A stretch of DNA of 32,482 nt from Acidobacteriaceae bacterium (GTDB lineage: Bacteria > Acidobacteriota > Terriglobia > Terriglobales > Acidobacteriaceae), in the NCBI GenBank assembly GCA_025934135.1, contig JAICYR010000016.1:1-32482 (forward strand), in the 5' to 3' direction. Positions 10,459 through 20,003 of this stretch are shown here, in pieces. The notes beneath the pieces are model-generated. The model was given only the letters and a program-made list of their open reading frames with translations. It ran no database searches and had not been told where the DNA came from. Made by a program: the position numbers and the translations under genes. Positions within the stretch are counted from its first letter, which is position 1. Each line of letters opens with the position of its first letter.

Positions 10459-12560
10459 AACAAGGTTGAACACCGCGCCGCTTTGTCCGCGGGTCTCCGC
10501 GCTGCGCACGCGCAGCCATCCCTGGTGCCGCTCGGCGATTTCCTGTGTCACCCACAGGCCCAGCCCCGTCCCCCCAATGCCCTTGGTCGTGAAGAACGGT
10601 TCGAAAATCCGGTCGCGGTTTTCCGGGCTGATGCCGTGTCCGGTGTCGGCAATCGTAAGGATCAGGCATTTGTGGCCGGACCGCCAGTCCGTACCCTCCC
10701 GGCTCCGCACCAGCAGCCGCCCGCCCTCGGAGCGCATCGCGTCAATCGCATTCCCAATCAGGCTATTGAGCGCCTGCCGGATCTCTCCATCAAAGCAATA
10801 GAGCGGCTCCTGCGCGCGAAGGCGTTCCTCAACATGAATTCCCGCATTCATGATCCGGGCCTGATACGCGGCAATCACTCCGCGAAGAAGCTCATCCGAG
10901 CGCACGAATTTCGGGTTGGTGGACTGCTTATGGAAGCGTAGGGTCTGGTTACTGATAATCGAAACCCGCCGCAACTCCCGCTCCGCGGCCTGGATATAGC
11001 GATGGACCTGGCCGGGGTCCGCCGACTCCAGCGATAGAAAAAGCAGGTTCGTCACTGCTTCCAGTGGATTATTGATCTCATGCGCGATGGAAGCCGCCAG
11101 CCTGCCAACCGCGGCCAGCTTTTCATTCTTCTTCAGGGCCGACTCCGCCCGTTTGAGCGACGTGATGTCGCGGCCTTCCGGCACCAGCAAAACAACCTTG
11201 CCGTCCAGGTCTCGCACTGGAGAAAGCGAAAAATCAAAAACCAGAATATCGCCCGTCGGCCGCACCAGCGGCCACTCGAACCGGATGTGCTCGCCGGAAA
11301 CCGCTCGCGCCAGCACCTCCCGGGCCATCTCCGGCGCGCCCGGTGTGTGGGTAAACCATGGACATTCCCAGAACCATTTCCCGATCAGGTCCTCGCGCGT
11401 GTTGTCGGCAAACTCAAGAGAAGCCCGGTTGCAATCCAGGAGCTTGCCCTCCGGCGAGACCAGGCCCATGTATTCCAGCGACGTATTGCACATGGCGTCA
11501 AGGCGGGCGGAGGTTTCGCGGGCAATTCTCTCCGTCTCCTTTTGTCCCGTAATGTCGCGGAAGAAGATGACGATTCCATCCTTGGTCGGGCGCACATGGA
11601 CGTCCACCCAGACGTTGAACGGTTCGGGATAATATCCTTCAAATTCTCCGCCTGTGCCCTGTTCCATCGCGCGGCGGTAATTCTCCACAAAGGGCGATCC
11701 CGGAAAACCGATATGAGGAAATACTTCCCAAAGAAGCCGGCCAATCACATCGCCATAGTTGGCCAGAACGTGCTTGGCCACAGGGTTCACATAGGAAATG
11801 CGCCAGTCGCGATCCACGCTTACCACGGCGTCAGCCGTTGCCTCCAGCGCTTGGTTCAACTGCGCTGTAACTGTGTCCCGCTCACGCTTTGCCAATATCT
11901 CCCCGGTTATGTCATGGCAGGCGCTCAATACCCCGACAATTTCACCGGACGGCGTATAGACCGGGCTGTTGCTGTACGTCCAGTAGACGTCCCGCAACTG
12001 GCCTCTGCGCCTCACAGGGATCAGCACCTTTTCCCGATACGTTGCCTCGCCGCGCAGCAGCGCGGCCTCAAGCTCGGGACCAACAATGTACCAGGCTTCC
12101 TCCCAGCTCTCGGCGGCGGGCCGGCCTAGCGCGTGGGGATGCTTTTCCGCCATCAGCGGGCGATAAGCATCGTTATAGAACTGGAGCATCTCCCGTCCCC
12201 AGGCCAGCGCCATTGGGAAGCGGCTTGCAAGAATGGTGTTTAAGCAACTGAGGAGGGTTTCAGGCCAGTCATCAATCGCACCAAGAGGAGTGTCCGACCA
12301 GTCATGGGAGCGGACAAGCTCCGCCATCTCTCCGTCGCCGCTGATCTTGCCTTGCGAATGCGGAGAGGCGGCTTCGCTGCCGAATCGAGCGGCGGAAGAT
12401 TGGCCCCTTGCCATTGCCTGCACCTTGGTCTGTTCATCTGCTCCAACGCTTACATCAATCAACTGGGAAAAAGTCGTGCAATTCAAGACCCGCGACTGAG
12501 AAGACGCGCCCCGGCCCGTTTTTGTTGCCCTGCGCGCGTTATTCACTAAAATCGGAATCC

Positions 12561-13643
12561 ATGAGTACAGGACCCAGCCCTCGCGAATTTCGACGGCTAT
12601 TGTTGAACTGGTTCGCCGAAAACGCCCGCGACCTGCCCTGGCGGCGTTCGCGCGATCCTTACTCTATCTGGGTGTCCGAGATCATGTTGCAGCAGACGCG
12701 AGTGGCCGCTGTGCTCGAGCATTACCACCGATTCCTGCGTCGCTTTCCCTCTGTCCAGGATTTGGCAGCCGCTGCGGAAGACGAGGTCCTGGCGCACTGG
12801 AGCGGCCTTGGCTACTACCGGCGCGCGCGCCTGCTGCACCGGACGGCGCAGGTCGTCGTGAACGAGATGGACGGCAGGCTTCCCCAAACAGCGGCGGAAC
12901 TGCGCGCACTGCCCGGGGTAGGCGACTACACCAGCGCGGCCATCGCCAGCATAGCCTTTGGAGAGGCGGCGGCCTGCATCGACGGCAATGTAGAGCGGGT
13001 GCTTCGGCGCCTGCGCGCCTGGCACGAAGATTCAGGCCTGCGGACGAAGATTCGCGAGGAGGCTGCGCGGCTGCTCGATCCGGGCCGCCCCGGCGACTTC
13101 AACCAGGCCATGATGGAGTTGGGCGCCACGGTCTGCCTGCCTCGCTCGCCGCTCTGCCTCCAGTGCCCGGTTTGCGGCCTCTGCGCCACCCGCGGCGAGC
13201 ACCCGGCCCGCGCGCGCAAGCCGATGCGCGCCAGGGAATCCGCTTACGCCTTTCTGCTGCGCAAGCGGAACCGAGGGGACGAAGTCCTGCTGGAGCGGCG
13301 TCCGCCCGACGCAACCCTGATGCCCGGCATGTGGGAGATGCCCGCGCTCGGTCCGAAACCTGCGTCCGAAGATGCGCCAATCCTCACACTCCGCCACTCC
13401 ATCACGGATACGAACTACTTTGTTTCGATTTATGGGTTGAATCTCAAAGAGCTTCGCAGGCTCTCCACGACAACAACCGCGCGCCGGTGGTTCGCCGCCA
13501 GCGAGTTGCCAACGCTGCCACTGACCGGGTTGGCGCGCAAAGTCCTGAAGCGGCTCCATGCTTGGCCCGACCCCGGCGAAGCCAGCCCCGCTCCGGCCTT
13601 GAGCCGAAACCGGCCCATAGCGCTTAAGCCGGGAGCAGACTGA
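12561..13643 (+). CDS. mutY: A/G-specific adenine glycosylase
   Basis: NARDLPWRRSRDPYSIWVSEIMLQQTRVAAV, HhH LPGVGDYTSAAIASIAFGEAAACIDGNVERV, 4Fe-4S C-x6-C-x2-C-x5-C (CLPRSPLCLQCPVCGLC region), C-terminal NUDIX-like. Confidence 0.95.
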   Translation: MSTGPSPREFRRLLLNWFAENARDLPWRRSRDPYSIWVSEIMLQQTRVAAVLEHYHRFLRRFPSVQDLAAAAEDEVLAHWSGLGYYRRARLLHRTAQVVVNEMDGRLPQTAAELRALPGVGDYTSAAIASIAFGEAAACIDGNVERVLRRLRAWHEDSGLRTKIREEAARLLDPGRPGDFNQAMMELGATVCLPRSPLCLQCPVCGLCATRGEHPARARKPMRARESAYAFLLRKRNRGDEVLLERRPPDATLMPGMWEMPALGPKPASEDAPILTLRHSITDTNYFVSIYGLNLKELRRLSTTTTARRWFAASELPTLPLTGLARKVLKRLHAWPDPGEASPAPALSRNRPIALKPGAD

Positions 13644-13654
13644 AAGGTAGACCT

Positions 13655-14143
13655 ATGGCGGCATCGATCATAATCGCAACGCTATTCCTTATCGGACCGG
13701 CCTTCGCGCAGACTACCCCGGCGCTGCATTCGCGCGGCCACAACGACCAGCAGGCATCCCCAACGCAGGCCGCGAAAGGAGTTTCTACCCTGCCGGAAAA
13801 CGCTTCCGGCGAATTCACACTGGACAGCCACGGCTCGGTCATTCAGATAACCATCGAGCATAACCGCCTCGACGGCTATATCACACTGATGCAGCAGGAC
13901 ACCTCCCTTACGCTGTTTTTCAACAAGACATTCATCAACGGAAAGCGCGTCACATTTACCACCAGGATCGTGCATGGCCTCAGCTATTCGTTCGCCGGAG
14001 AAATCCTGCGCGGCGATGCGGAAGCGCCATCCCTGAACGGCTATTACCGTCTTGCGGGCAAGATCACCTCCTATCGCGACGGTGTGGCGGAAACCAAATG
14101 GGTGAATTTGAAATCCACGCCGCGATTGGAAGGCAAAGATTAA
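13655..14143 (+). CDS. Hypothetical secreted protein
   Basis: Signal peptide MAASIIIATLFLIGPAFAQ; no family recognised. Confidence 0.7.
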   Translation: MAASIIIATLFLIGPAFAQTTPALHSRGHNDQQASPTQAAKGVSTLPENASGEFTLDSHGSVIQITIEHNRLDGYITLMQQDTSLTLFFNKTFINGKRVTFTTRIVHGLSYSFAGEILRGDAEAPSLNGYYRLAGKITSYRDGVAETKWVNLKSTPRLEGKD

Positions 14144-14183
14144 TCCCTAATCCCTAATTCCTAATCCCTATACCCTGCCTCCC
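14141..14183 (+). repeat. Degenerate 7-bp tandem repeat (TAATC CCTAATC CCTAATT CCTAATC CCTATAC CCTGCCT CCC)
   Basis: Direct reading; begins in the stop codon of the preceding ORF and lies upstream of the YihY/BrkB ORF at 14210. Confidence 0.75.
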
Positions 14184-14209
14184 GGTTTTCAATTACCCTC
14201 ATCTGCGTA

Positions 14210-15067
14210 ATGATTTTGCGCCACCTCCATCACCTGCGCCGGGCCGCATGGGAGGCCTTCGGACATAGCGTTTTCACCAACGCCAAAGCCGCCGCCTACT
14301 CGGCCATCCTGAGCCTTTTCCCGGCGCTGCTGGTGGTGACGGCCCTGCTCGCCTTCTCACCAGAGACCGATACGGTCCGCGGCGACCTGCGGATGGCCTT
14401 CAGCAGCATCCTGCCGGGAGATACCATGTCGCTCGTCCAGGCCTACTTCCAGATGGACCACGCGCGCTCCATCCGCATCATCTCCGGGGCCATCTTTGTC
14501 ACCTTCGCCGCCGCGCTCGGCGCGAACCTGTCGCTCATGGAAGGCTTTCGCCTCGCCCATCGGCTGCCCCGCGGCGAGTGGGGTTTCTGGAAAGAGCGGT
14601 TCGTCGCCCTCGCCCTGATCTTCGCCACCCTCATCCCCATGATCTTCGCGACCGTGCTGGTCGCCTTCGGCCATGTCATCGAGCACTGGATGATCGAAAA
14701 CGCAGGCCTCGACCTTCGGTTCTACGTGATCTTTCTTTGGCGTATTTTGCGCTGGGCAATCGCCACCGCGACCAGCGTGGCCGTGCTGGCCGTTATCTAT
14801 CACTTTGGAACTCCGGGAAAGCGGCGATGGCGCCAGGCGCTTCCCGGCGCGCTGCTGGCCACCGTCACCTGGTTTGTCGTCACCTTGGTCTACGGCTGGT
14901 ACATCACGCGCCATGCCGACTACTCCGTTATCTATGGATCGCTCGCCGCCGGTATCGCCACTCTGGTGTGGCTGTATATGGTTTGCCTCACCGTTCTCTT
15001 CGGCGCTGAATACAACGCGCAGCTTTTCGTCGCAAAGCGTCCTGCCCGCGAACGAACACGCGCCTGA
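14210..15067 (+). CDS. YihY/virulence factor BrkB family inner-membrane protein
   Basis: AWEAFGHSVFTNAKAAAYSAILSLFPALLVVTALLAF, LPGALLATVTWFVVTLVYGWYITRHADYSVIYGSLAAGIATLVWLYMVCLTVLFGAEYNAQL. Confidence 0.92.
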   Translation: MILRHLHHLRRAAWEAFGHSVFTNAKAAAYSAILSLFPALLVVTALLAFSPETDTVRGDLRMAFSSILPGDTMSLVQAYFQMDHARSIRIISGAIFVTFAAALGANLSLMEGFRLAHRLPRGEWGFWKERFVALALIFATLIPMIFATVLVAFGHVIEHWMIENAGLDLRFYVIFLWRILRWAIATATSVAVLAVIYHFGTPGKRRWRQALPGALLATVTWFVVTLVYGWYITRHADYSVIYGSLAAGIATLVWLYMVCLTVLFGAEYNAQLFVAKRPARERTRA

Positions 15068-15124
15068 CTCCCGCTGCTAAAATCGGGAGTGGACTCAAAC
15101 AATTCGATTGCAGTTGGGGGATGG

Positions 15125-16642
15125 ATGAACGTTATGCTTACCGGTTCGGACAATGTGCGCGACACGCGCCTGCGTCGGGCCAAAATCGTCGGCACGCTGG
15201 GCCCCGCCTCAAATACTGAGGAGACTTTTCGCGCGCTTCTCCGCGCCGGACTCGACGTCGCGCGCCTGAACTTTTCCCACGGAACACACCCGGAAAAACT
15301 GAAGCTCATTGAAATGGTCCGCAAGGTGGCAGCCGAGGAAGGCAAAAACATCTGTATTCTCGGGGACCTGCAAGGCCCCAAGATCCGCACGGGCAAACTG
15401 GAAAACCGTACCCCGGTCCAGCTTGAGGCCGGCAAAAAGGTCACCATCACTCCTCGCGACATTCCCGGAAACGCCCAAATCCTCTCCACCACCTTCAAGA
15501 CTCTCGCCGAAAATCTTGAACCCGGGTCCCGCATCCTCCTCTCCGACGGCCTGATCGAGCTGCGTGTACTCGCCGTCAAAGGTGAAGACGTGGAGTGCGA
15601 GGTCATCAACGGCGGCCTGCTGGGCGAAAACAAAGGCATCAACCTGCCGGGAATTGCCGTGCGCGTGCCCTCGCTCACCGAAAAGGACGAGGCTGATCTT
15701 GAATTCGCGGTTAAGAACGGAGTGGACGCCATTGCCGTGTCGTTCGTCCGTACCGGCGACGACGTAAAGCTCGTGAAGCGGCGCATCGCATCTTTCGGCG
15801 CGGACGCCTGGGTCATCGCCAAGCTCGAAAAGCCACAGGCCATCGAGCGCCTTGAGGAAATTCTGGAAGCCGCCGACGGCGTCATGGTCGCGCGCGGAGA
15901 CCTCGGCGTGGAAGTCCCTCCGGAAAAAGTCCCAGCCATTCAGAAGCACGTTATCCGCCGCGCGTCGGAGCATCGCAAGCCCGTCATCACGGCGACGCAA
16001 ATGCTGGAATCGATGATCGAAAATCCGCGCCCCACGCGCGCCGAAGCCAGCGACGTTGCCAATGCCGTTTACGACGGCAGCGACGCCGTCATGCTCTCCG
16101 CCGAAAGCGCGGCCGGCAAGTATCCGGTCGAAGCCGTCAAAATGATGGCCCGCATCATCACCGAATCCGAGGCACAGATCCGCGAAACGGGCCTGCCGCA
16201 CAACGGACACCCGGCCAACGTGCGCCTTACCGTGGCTGAAACAATCTGTGAATCGATGGCGCACGCCGCGCAGGACCTCGATGTGAAGGCCATTGCTGTG
16301 TTCACCGAAACCGGGACCACCGCCCGGCAGCTTTCCAAATACCGCCCCACCCCTCCCATCTATGCGCTCTCAAGCGTGAAGGTGGTCATAAACCGTATGT
16401 GCCTGCTTTGGGGTGTGCAGCCAATTCAATGCGCAAAGGCCCAGACTACCGAGCAGATGGTTGATCTGGCAGAGACCCTGCTGGAGGGTGCCGGATACGC
16501 CGAGCCGCACGACATCATCGGCATTGTCGCCGGCACCCTCACCAAGTCGGGATCCACCAACTTCCTTCGGCTCCATATCCTCGGCGACGCCCTCGGCGCT
16601 CCCAAACAGGTGCCCGTCGCTGAAACTGCGTGCGCGCAATAA
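15125..16642 (+). CDS. pyk: Pyruvate kinase
   Basis: RAKIVGTLGPASNTEETFRALLRAGLDVARLNFSHG, GDLQGPKIRTG, VMVARGDLGVEVPPEKVPAIQK, ITATQMLESMIENPRPTRAEASDVANAVYDGSDAVMLSAE; start at 15125 likelier than 15089. Confidence 0.97.
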   Translation: MNVMLTGSDNVRDTRLRRAKIVGTLGPASNTEETFRALLRAGLDVARLNFSHGTHPEKLKLIEMVRKVAAEEGKNICILGDLQGPKIRTGKLENRTPVQLEAGKKVTITPRDIPGNAQILSTTFKTLAENLEPGSRILLSDGLIELRVLAVKGEDVECEVINGGLLGENKGINLPGIAVRVPSLTEKDEADLEFAVKNGVDAIAVSFVRTGDDVKLVKRRIASFGADAWVIAKLEKPQAIERLEEILEAADGVMVARGDLGVEVPPEKVPAIQKHVIRRASEHRKPVITATQMLESMIENPRPTRAEASDVANAVYDGSDAVMLSAESAAGKYPVEAVKMMARIITESEAQIRETGLPHNGHPANVRLTVAETICESMAHAAQDLDVKAIAVFTETGTTARQLSKYRPTPPIYALSSVKVVINRMCLLWGVQPIQCAKAQTTEQMVDLAETLLEGAGYAEPHDIIGIVAGTLTKSGSTNFLRLHILGDALGAPKQVPVAETACAQ

Positions 16643-16647
16643 ACCAG

Positions 16648-16690
16648 AGCACAGGGCAGGATTCATGGCGTTCCTGAATCGCCCTGTGCT
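16648..16690 (+). other. Long inverted repeat downstream of pyk
   Basis: AGCACAGGGC ... GCCCTGTGCT perfect 10-bp arms with inner GATTCA/TGAATC arms. Confidence 0.7.
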
Positions 16691-16715
16691 TCCTGAATCT
16701 GGAATGACTCGAACT

Positions 16716-16751
16716 CCGCGCGGGTTTTTCCTGTGCGGGGTTTTCTTTTTT
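16716..16751 (+). terminator. Terminator-like hairpin between pyk and mutL
   Basis: CCGCGC-gggtttttcct-GTGCGG (one G-U) followed by ggTTTTcTTTTTT. Confidence 0.55.
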
Positions 16752-16767
16752 CCTCGACAATAAGCCA

Positions 16768-18735
16768 ATGGGCCGCATCCGCATCCTCACCGACCAGGTA
16801 GCTAACCAGATCGCCGCCGGCGAGGTGGTGGACCGTTCCGCGTCCGTCGTAAAGGAGTTACTGGAAAACTCCCTCGACGCGGGCGCGACCCGCATTTTGG
16901 TCGAAGTTGAGGCGGGCGGACGCAAACTCATCCGCATCTCCGACAACGGCACCGGCATGGTGCGCGACGACGCGCTGCTGGCCTTTGAGCGCCACGCCAC
17001 CTCCAAAATTCGCTCCAGCGACGACCTGCTCTCCATCTCCACTTTGGGATTTCGCGGCGAGGCCCTGCCCTCCATCGCCTCCATTGCCCGCGTGCAGGTG
17101 GAAACACGCGCGCAGGACGATGCTTCCGGCACCTTGCTCGATATCGCCGGTGGAAAAATTCTCCGAGTCGAAGACGCCGGCCTCCCCGTCGGAACCACCA
17201 TCGCCGTCCGCGACCTTTTCTTCAACACGCCTGCGCGACGCAAGTTCATGCGCGCCGAATCCACCGAGCTATCGCACGTAACCGCCTTGGTTACGCATTA
17301 CGCTCTCGCGCATCCGGACAAGCATTTTGAGCTTCATTCGACCACCCACACGCTCCTGCTGGCTCCTCCTGTCGCTAAGCCCGCCGAGCGCATATTTCAG
17401 ATTTTTGGCCGCGACACCCTTGACCAGTTGATTCCCGTCGCCGCGGAACGTCCCTTCGATCGCACCGGACTCCCCGAGCCTCCGCCCTGGAAACGCGATG
17501 ACGATTACGCACCGCCCGACCCCGGTTTTCTCCGGGTCAGCGGATTTACCTCCAAGCCCGAGTTGCAGAAGCTCAACCGCAACTCGATTTACGTCTTCGT
17601 GAACCAGCGGCTCATCCGCGACCGCCTCATCCTGCATGCGGTCAGCGAGGCCTATCGGAACGTCATTCCGTCGACTTCGTTTCCCGTGGTGCTGCTGTTT
17701 CTGGAAATGCCTCCGCACGAGGTGGACGTGAACGTGCATCCGGCAAAAACCGAGGTACGTTTCCGCCAGCAATCCTACGTTCACGACTTCGTGCGAGACA
17801 GTCTGCGCAACACGCTGGTGAAGGCGCGCCCCGCGGCCAAATTTCTCTCGGCCCTCACCGCGGCCCCGCATGCTACTCCGGCGCTCATGCCAGATGTGTC
17901 GCCAATGCCAGATTCCGACCCGAAGCCCGACTCCGAACCGCCGGTCCGCGCCGAAGACGCGGAACCCTTCGCGTCGCCCGCCGCTCCTCCACTTGAGGTG
18001 ACAGCACCGGAACTTCCGCCTGAAAGCATAAAACTTCCGTTTTCGGCGGGTGCCCTGTCTCTCGTGAACGCTCCGGGTGCCCCATCCTTGACGGGCTCGG
18101 AGCGACTGGAAAGCGCGGGAGAAAAAGTTCCAGACGAGCCCCCAACTCTTAACTCCCTCGCCTCGCTCAAGCCCATGGGCCAGCTTCGCGAGTCGTTCAT
18201 ACTTGCTGTGAACGACGAGGGCCTGTGGATCATCGACCAGCACGTCGCCCACGAGCGCGTGCTGTTCGAAAAAATCCTGCGCGAGCGCGAGGTGGAGCGA
18301 ATCGAGCGGCAGCGCCTGCTCATGCCCCTGCTCATCAACCTGCTTCCACAGCAGATGGTCCTATTTGCGGAAATCGCCGGAGAGTTGGAGCGGAACGGCT
18401 TCGACGTTGAGCCTTTCGGCCCTCAGACCATTGCCATCAAGGCCGCGCCTCCCGGACTTGATCCGGGCCGCCTTGAGCGCATGTTGATGGAAGTCCTGGA
18501 ACAGGCCGGCAATCCCGCGCAGTCAGAAAATCTGGGAACGCTGCGCACGCGCATCGCCGCGTCGCTCGCCTGCCACTCGGCCATCAAGGTCAATATGCCG
18601 CTCGACGGCAAACGTATGGACTGGCTGCTCGCCGAGCTTGCGAAAACTGAGCATCCCACAAGCTGCCCGCACGGGCGACCCATCGCGCTGCACTATAGCT
18701 GGAAAGACATTCAGAAAGCCTTCAACCGAATATAG
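16768..18735 (+). CDS. mutL: DNA mismatch repair protein MutL
   Basis: IRILTDQVANQIAAGEVVDRSASVVKELLENSLDAGATRI, DNGTGM, ERHATSKI, GFRGEALPSIAS, C-terminal ACHSAIKVN...CPHGRPIAL. Confidence 0.97.
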   Translation: MGRIRILTDQVANQIAAGEVVDRSASVVKELLENSLDAGATRILVEVEAGGRKLIRISDNGTGMVRDDALLAFERHATSKIRSSDDLLSISTLGFRGEALPSIASIARVQVETRAQDDASGTLLDIAGGKILRVEDAGLPVGTTIAVRDLFFNTPARRKFMRAESTELSHVTALVTHYALAHPDKHFELHSTTHTLLLAPPVAKPAERIFQIFGRDTLDQLIPVAAERPFDRTGLPEPPPWKRDDDYAPPDPGFLRVSGFTSKPELQKLNRNSIYVFVNQRLIRDRLILHAVSEAYRNVIPSTSFPVVLLFLEMPPHEVDVNVHPAKTEVRFRQQSYVHDFVRDSLRNTLVKARPAAKFLSALTAAPHATPALMPDVSPMPDSDPKPDSEPPVRAEDAEPFASPAAPPLEVTAPELPPESIKLPFSAGALSLVNAPGAPSLTGSERLESAGEKVPDEPPTLNSLASLKPMGQLRESFILAVNDEGLWIIDQHVAHERVLFEKILREREVERIERQRLLMPLLINLLPQQMVLFAEIAGELERNGFDVEPFGPQTIAIKAAPPGLDPGRLERMLMEVLEQAGNPAQSENLGTLRTRIAASLACHSAIKVNMPLDGKRMDWLLAELAKTEHPTSCPHGRPIALHYSWKDIQKAFNRI

Positions 18736-18863
18736 AACTGGCCGTCCAGGCAATTGCTTGGCGTGGCCACTCCCGTTTGTAGTGAATTCGCTGTTTCCAC
18801 CCGTGATGAAGAGGAGCAGAACCCGTTGGGGTTCGAGACCCACGGTACGGATGCGAATCCGGC

Positions 18864-19937
18864 TTAGGGCTGCATCAGCCCCTTGCCCGCGATGGCGATG
18901 TTGTCGCGGGTCGCGCCCTTCACCAGATACATCATCTCGTCCGCCGAGCGGATAATCTCATGGACTGTCCTGCCGTCCTCCGGCCACGTCGCCACGCCAA
19001 AGCTGGCCCGCACCTCCAGCCCCAGCACGTTTCCAAAGCTCCGTTCGCGCAGCCCTTTCAGCAGACGTTCCGCTACATACTGCGCGGCGCGTTTGTCGGC
19101 CCCTGGCAGCATGGCCACAAACTCGTCTCCGCCATAGCGGAACACGATGTCCTGCTTCCGCAAACTTGCACGCAGCGTCTCGCCCACTTCTTTCAGCAGA
19201 TGGCTCCCCACCAGGTGCCCGTGCCGGTCGTTGACTTGCTTGAAATGGTCCAGGTCAATGAAGATGAGGCTGAATGGCGTTTCGTCGTTCGCGGAATCGG
19301 GCCCGTCGAGCCGCGTCTCCAGCAAGTGATACAGGTGCCGCACGTTGTAAAGACCCGTGCAGTCATCCGTGATGGTCAGCTCCTGAATCCGCTCCACATG
19401 CCGCGCATTGTCAATCGCAATGGCCGCGTAGTCGCAAAGCACATGCAGAAACGAAATTGTGTAATCCGTCAGCGCTTCCAATTGGCAGTTGAACAGCTGA
19501 ATCACGCCGAGCGTCCGTTGGTGCGACCGTAGAGGCATGCAGATGGCGGAGCGCACCCGCAGGCCGGGTGCCGCAGCATCCTTCGTCATCTTTGAATCGA
19601 AGCGTGGGCCTTGGCCGACTTCCGGAACAATCAGGCTTTCGCCGTGCTCGGCCACCCAGCCCGCCAGCCCGTGTCCAAAGGGCACGCGCAGGTCGTGCAG
19701 GTTCTCTTCGGTATGACCGACGGCCACCGTGTAATACAGATCGTGCTTCGCTTCATCCACCAGCAGCAGCGACCACGTCTCCGGCTTAAAGAACTGCTCC
19801 ATCTGCTGCATGATGGCGCGCAGAATTGCGTCGCGGTCGAGCGACGAGGTCAGCGCGCGCGCCACATTATGAAAAACGAGTAGGTCGCGCAAACCGGGGT
19901 CGGCGGGGGCAGATGTGGGAAAAAGTGGGTCTGGCAT
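18864..19937 (-). CDS. Diguanylate cyclase with N-terminal GAF domain
   Basis: GAF-like N-terminus; RKQD I-site (RxxD) five residues before the GGDEF active site (RKQDIVFRYGGDEFVAML). Confidence 0.93.
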   Translation of the reverse strand: MPDPLFPTSAPADPGLRDLLVFHNVARALTSSLDRDAILRAIMQQMEQFFKPETWSLLLVDEAKHDLYYTVAVGHTEENLHDLRVPFGHGLAGWVAEHGESLIVPEVGQGPRFDSKMTKDAAAPGLRVRSAICMPLRSHQRTLGVIQLFNCQLEALTDYTISFLHVLCDYAAIAIDNARHVERIQELTITDDCTGLYNVRHLYHLLETRLDGPDSANDETPFSLIFIDLDHFKQVNDRHGHLVGSHLLKEVGETLRASLRKQDIVFRYGGDEFVAMLPGADKRAAQYVAERLLKGLRERSFGNVLGLEVRASFGVATWPEDGRTVHEIIRSADEMMYLVKGATRDNIAIAGKGLMQP

Positions 19938-20003
19938 TTTCTTTTTTCTACTGCTGCTGATTTTGCCACATTTTCGCCCGCGTTGGCGCGCAATTTTAAC
20001 GTC

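Noticed and set aside
15068-15092. Inverted repeat ACTCCCG-ctgctaaaat-CGGGAGT upstream of pyk
   Set aside because: Could be a terminator-like stem or promoter-region palindrome, but there is no U-tract and it overlaps a TAAAAT -10-like word; too little to call.
18736-18863. tRNA-like T-arm (ttggggttcgagacccac) in the mutL/GGDEF intergenic region
   Set aside because: Only a T-loop-like word; no acceptor, D or anticodon arms could be placed around it.
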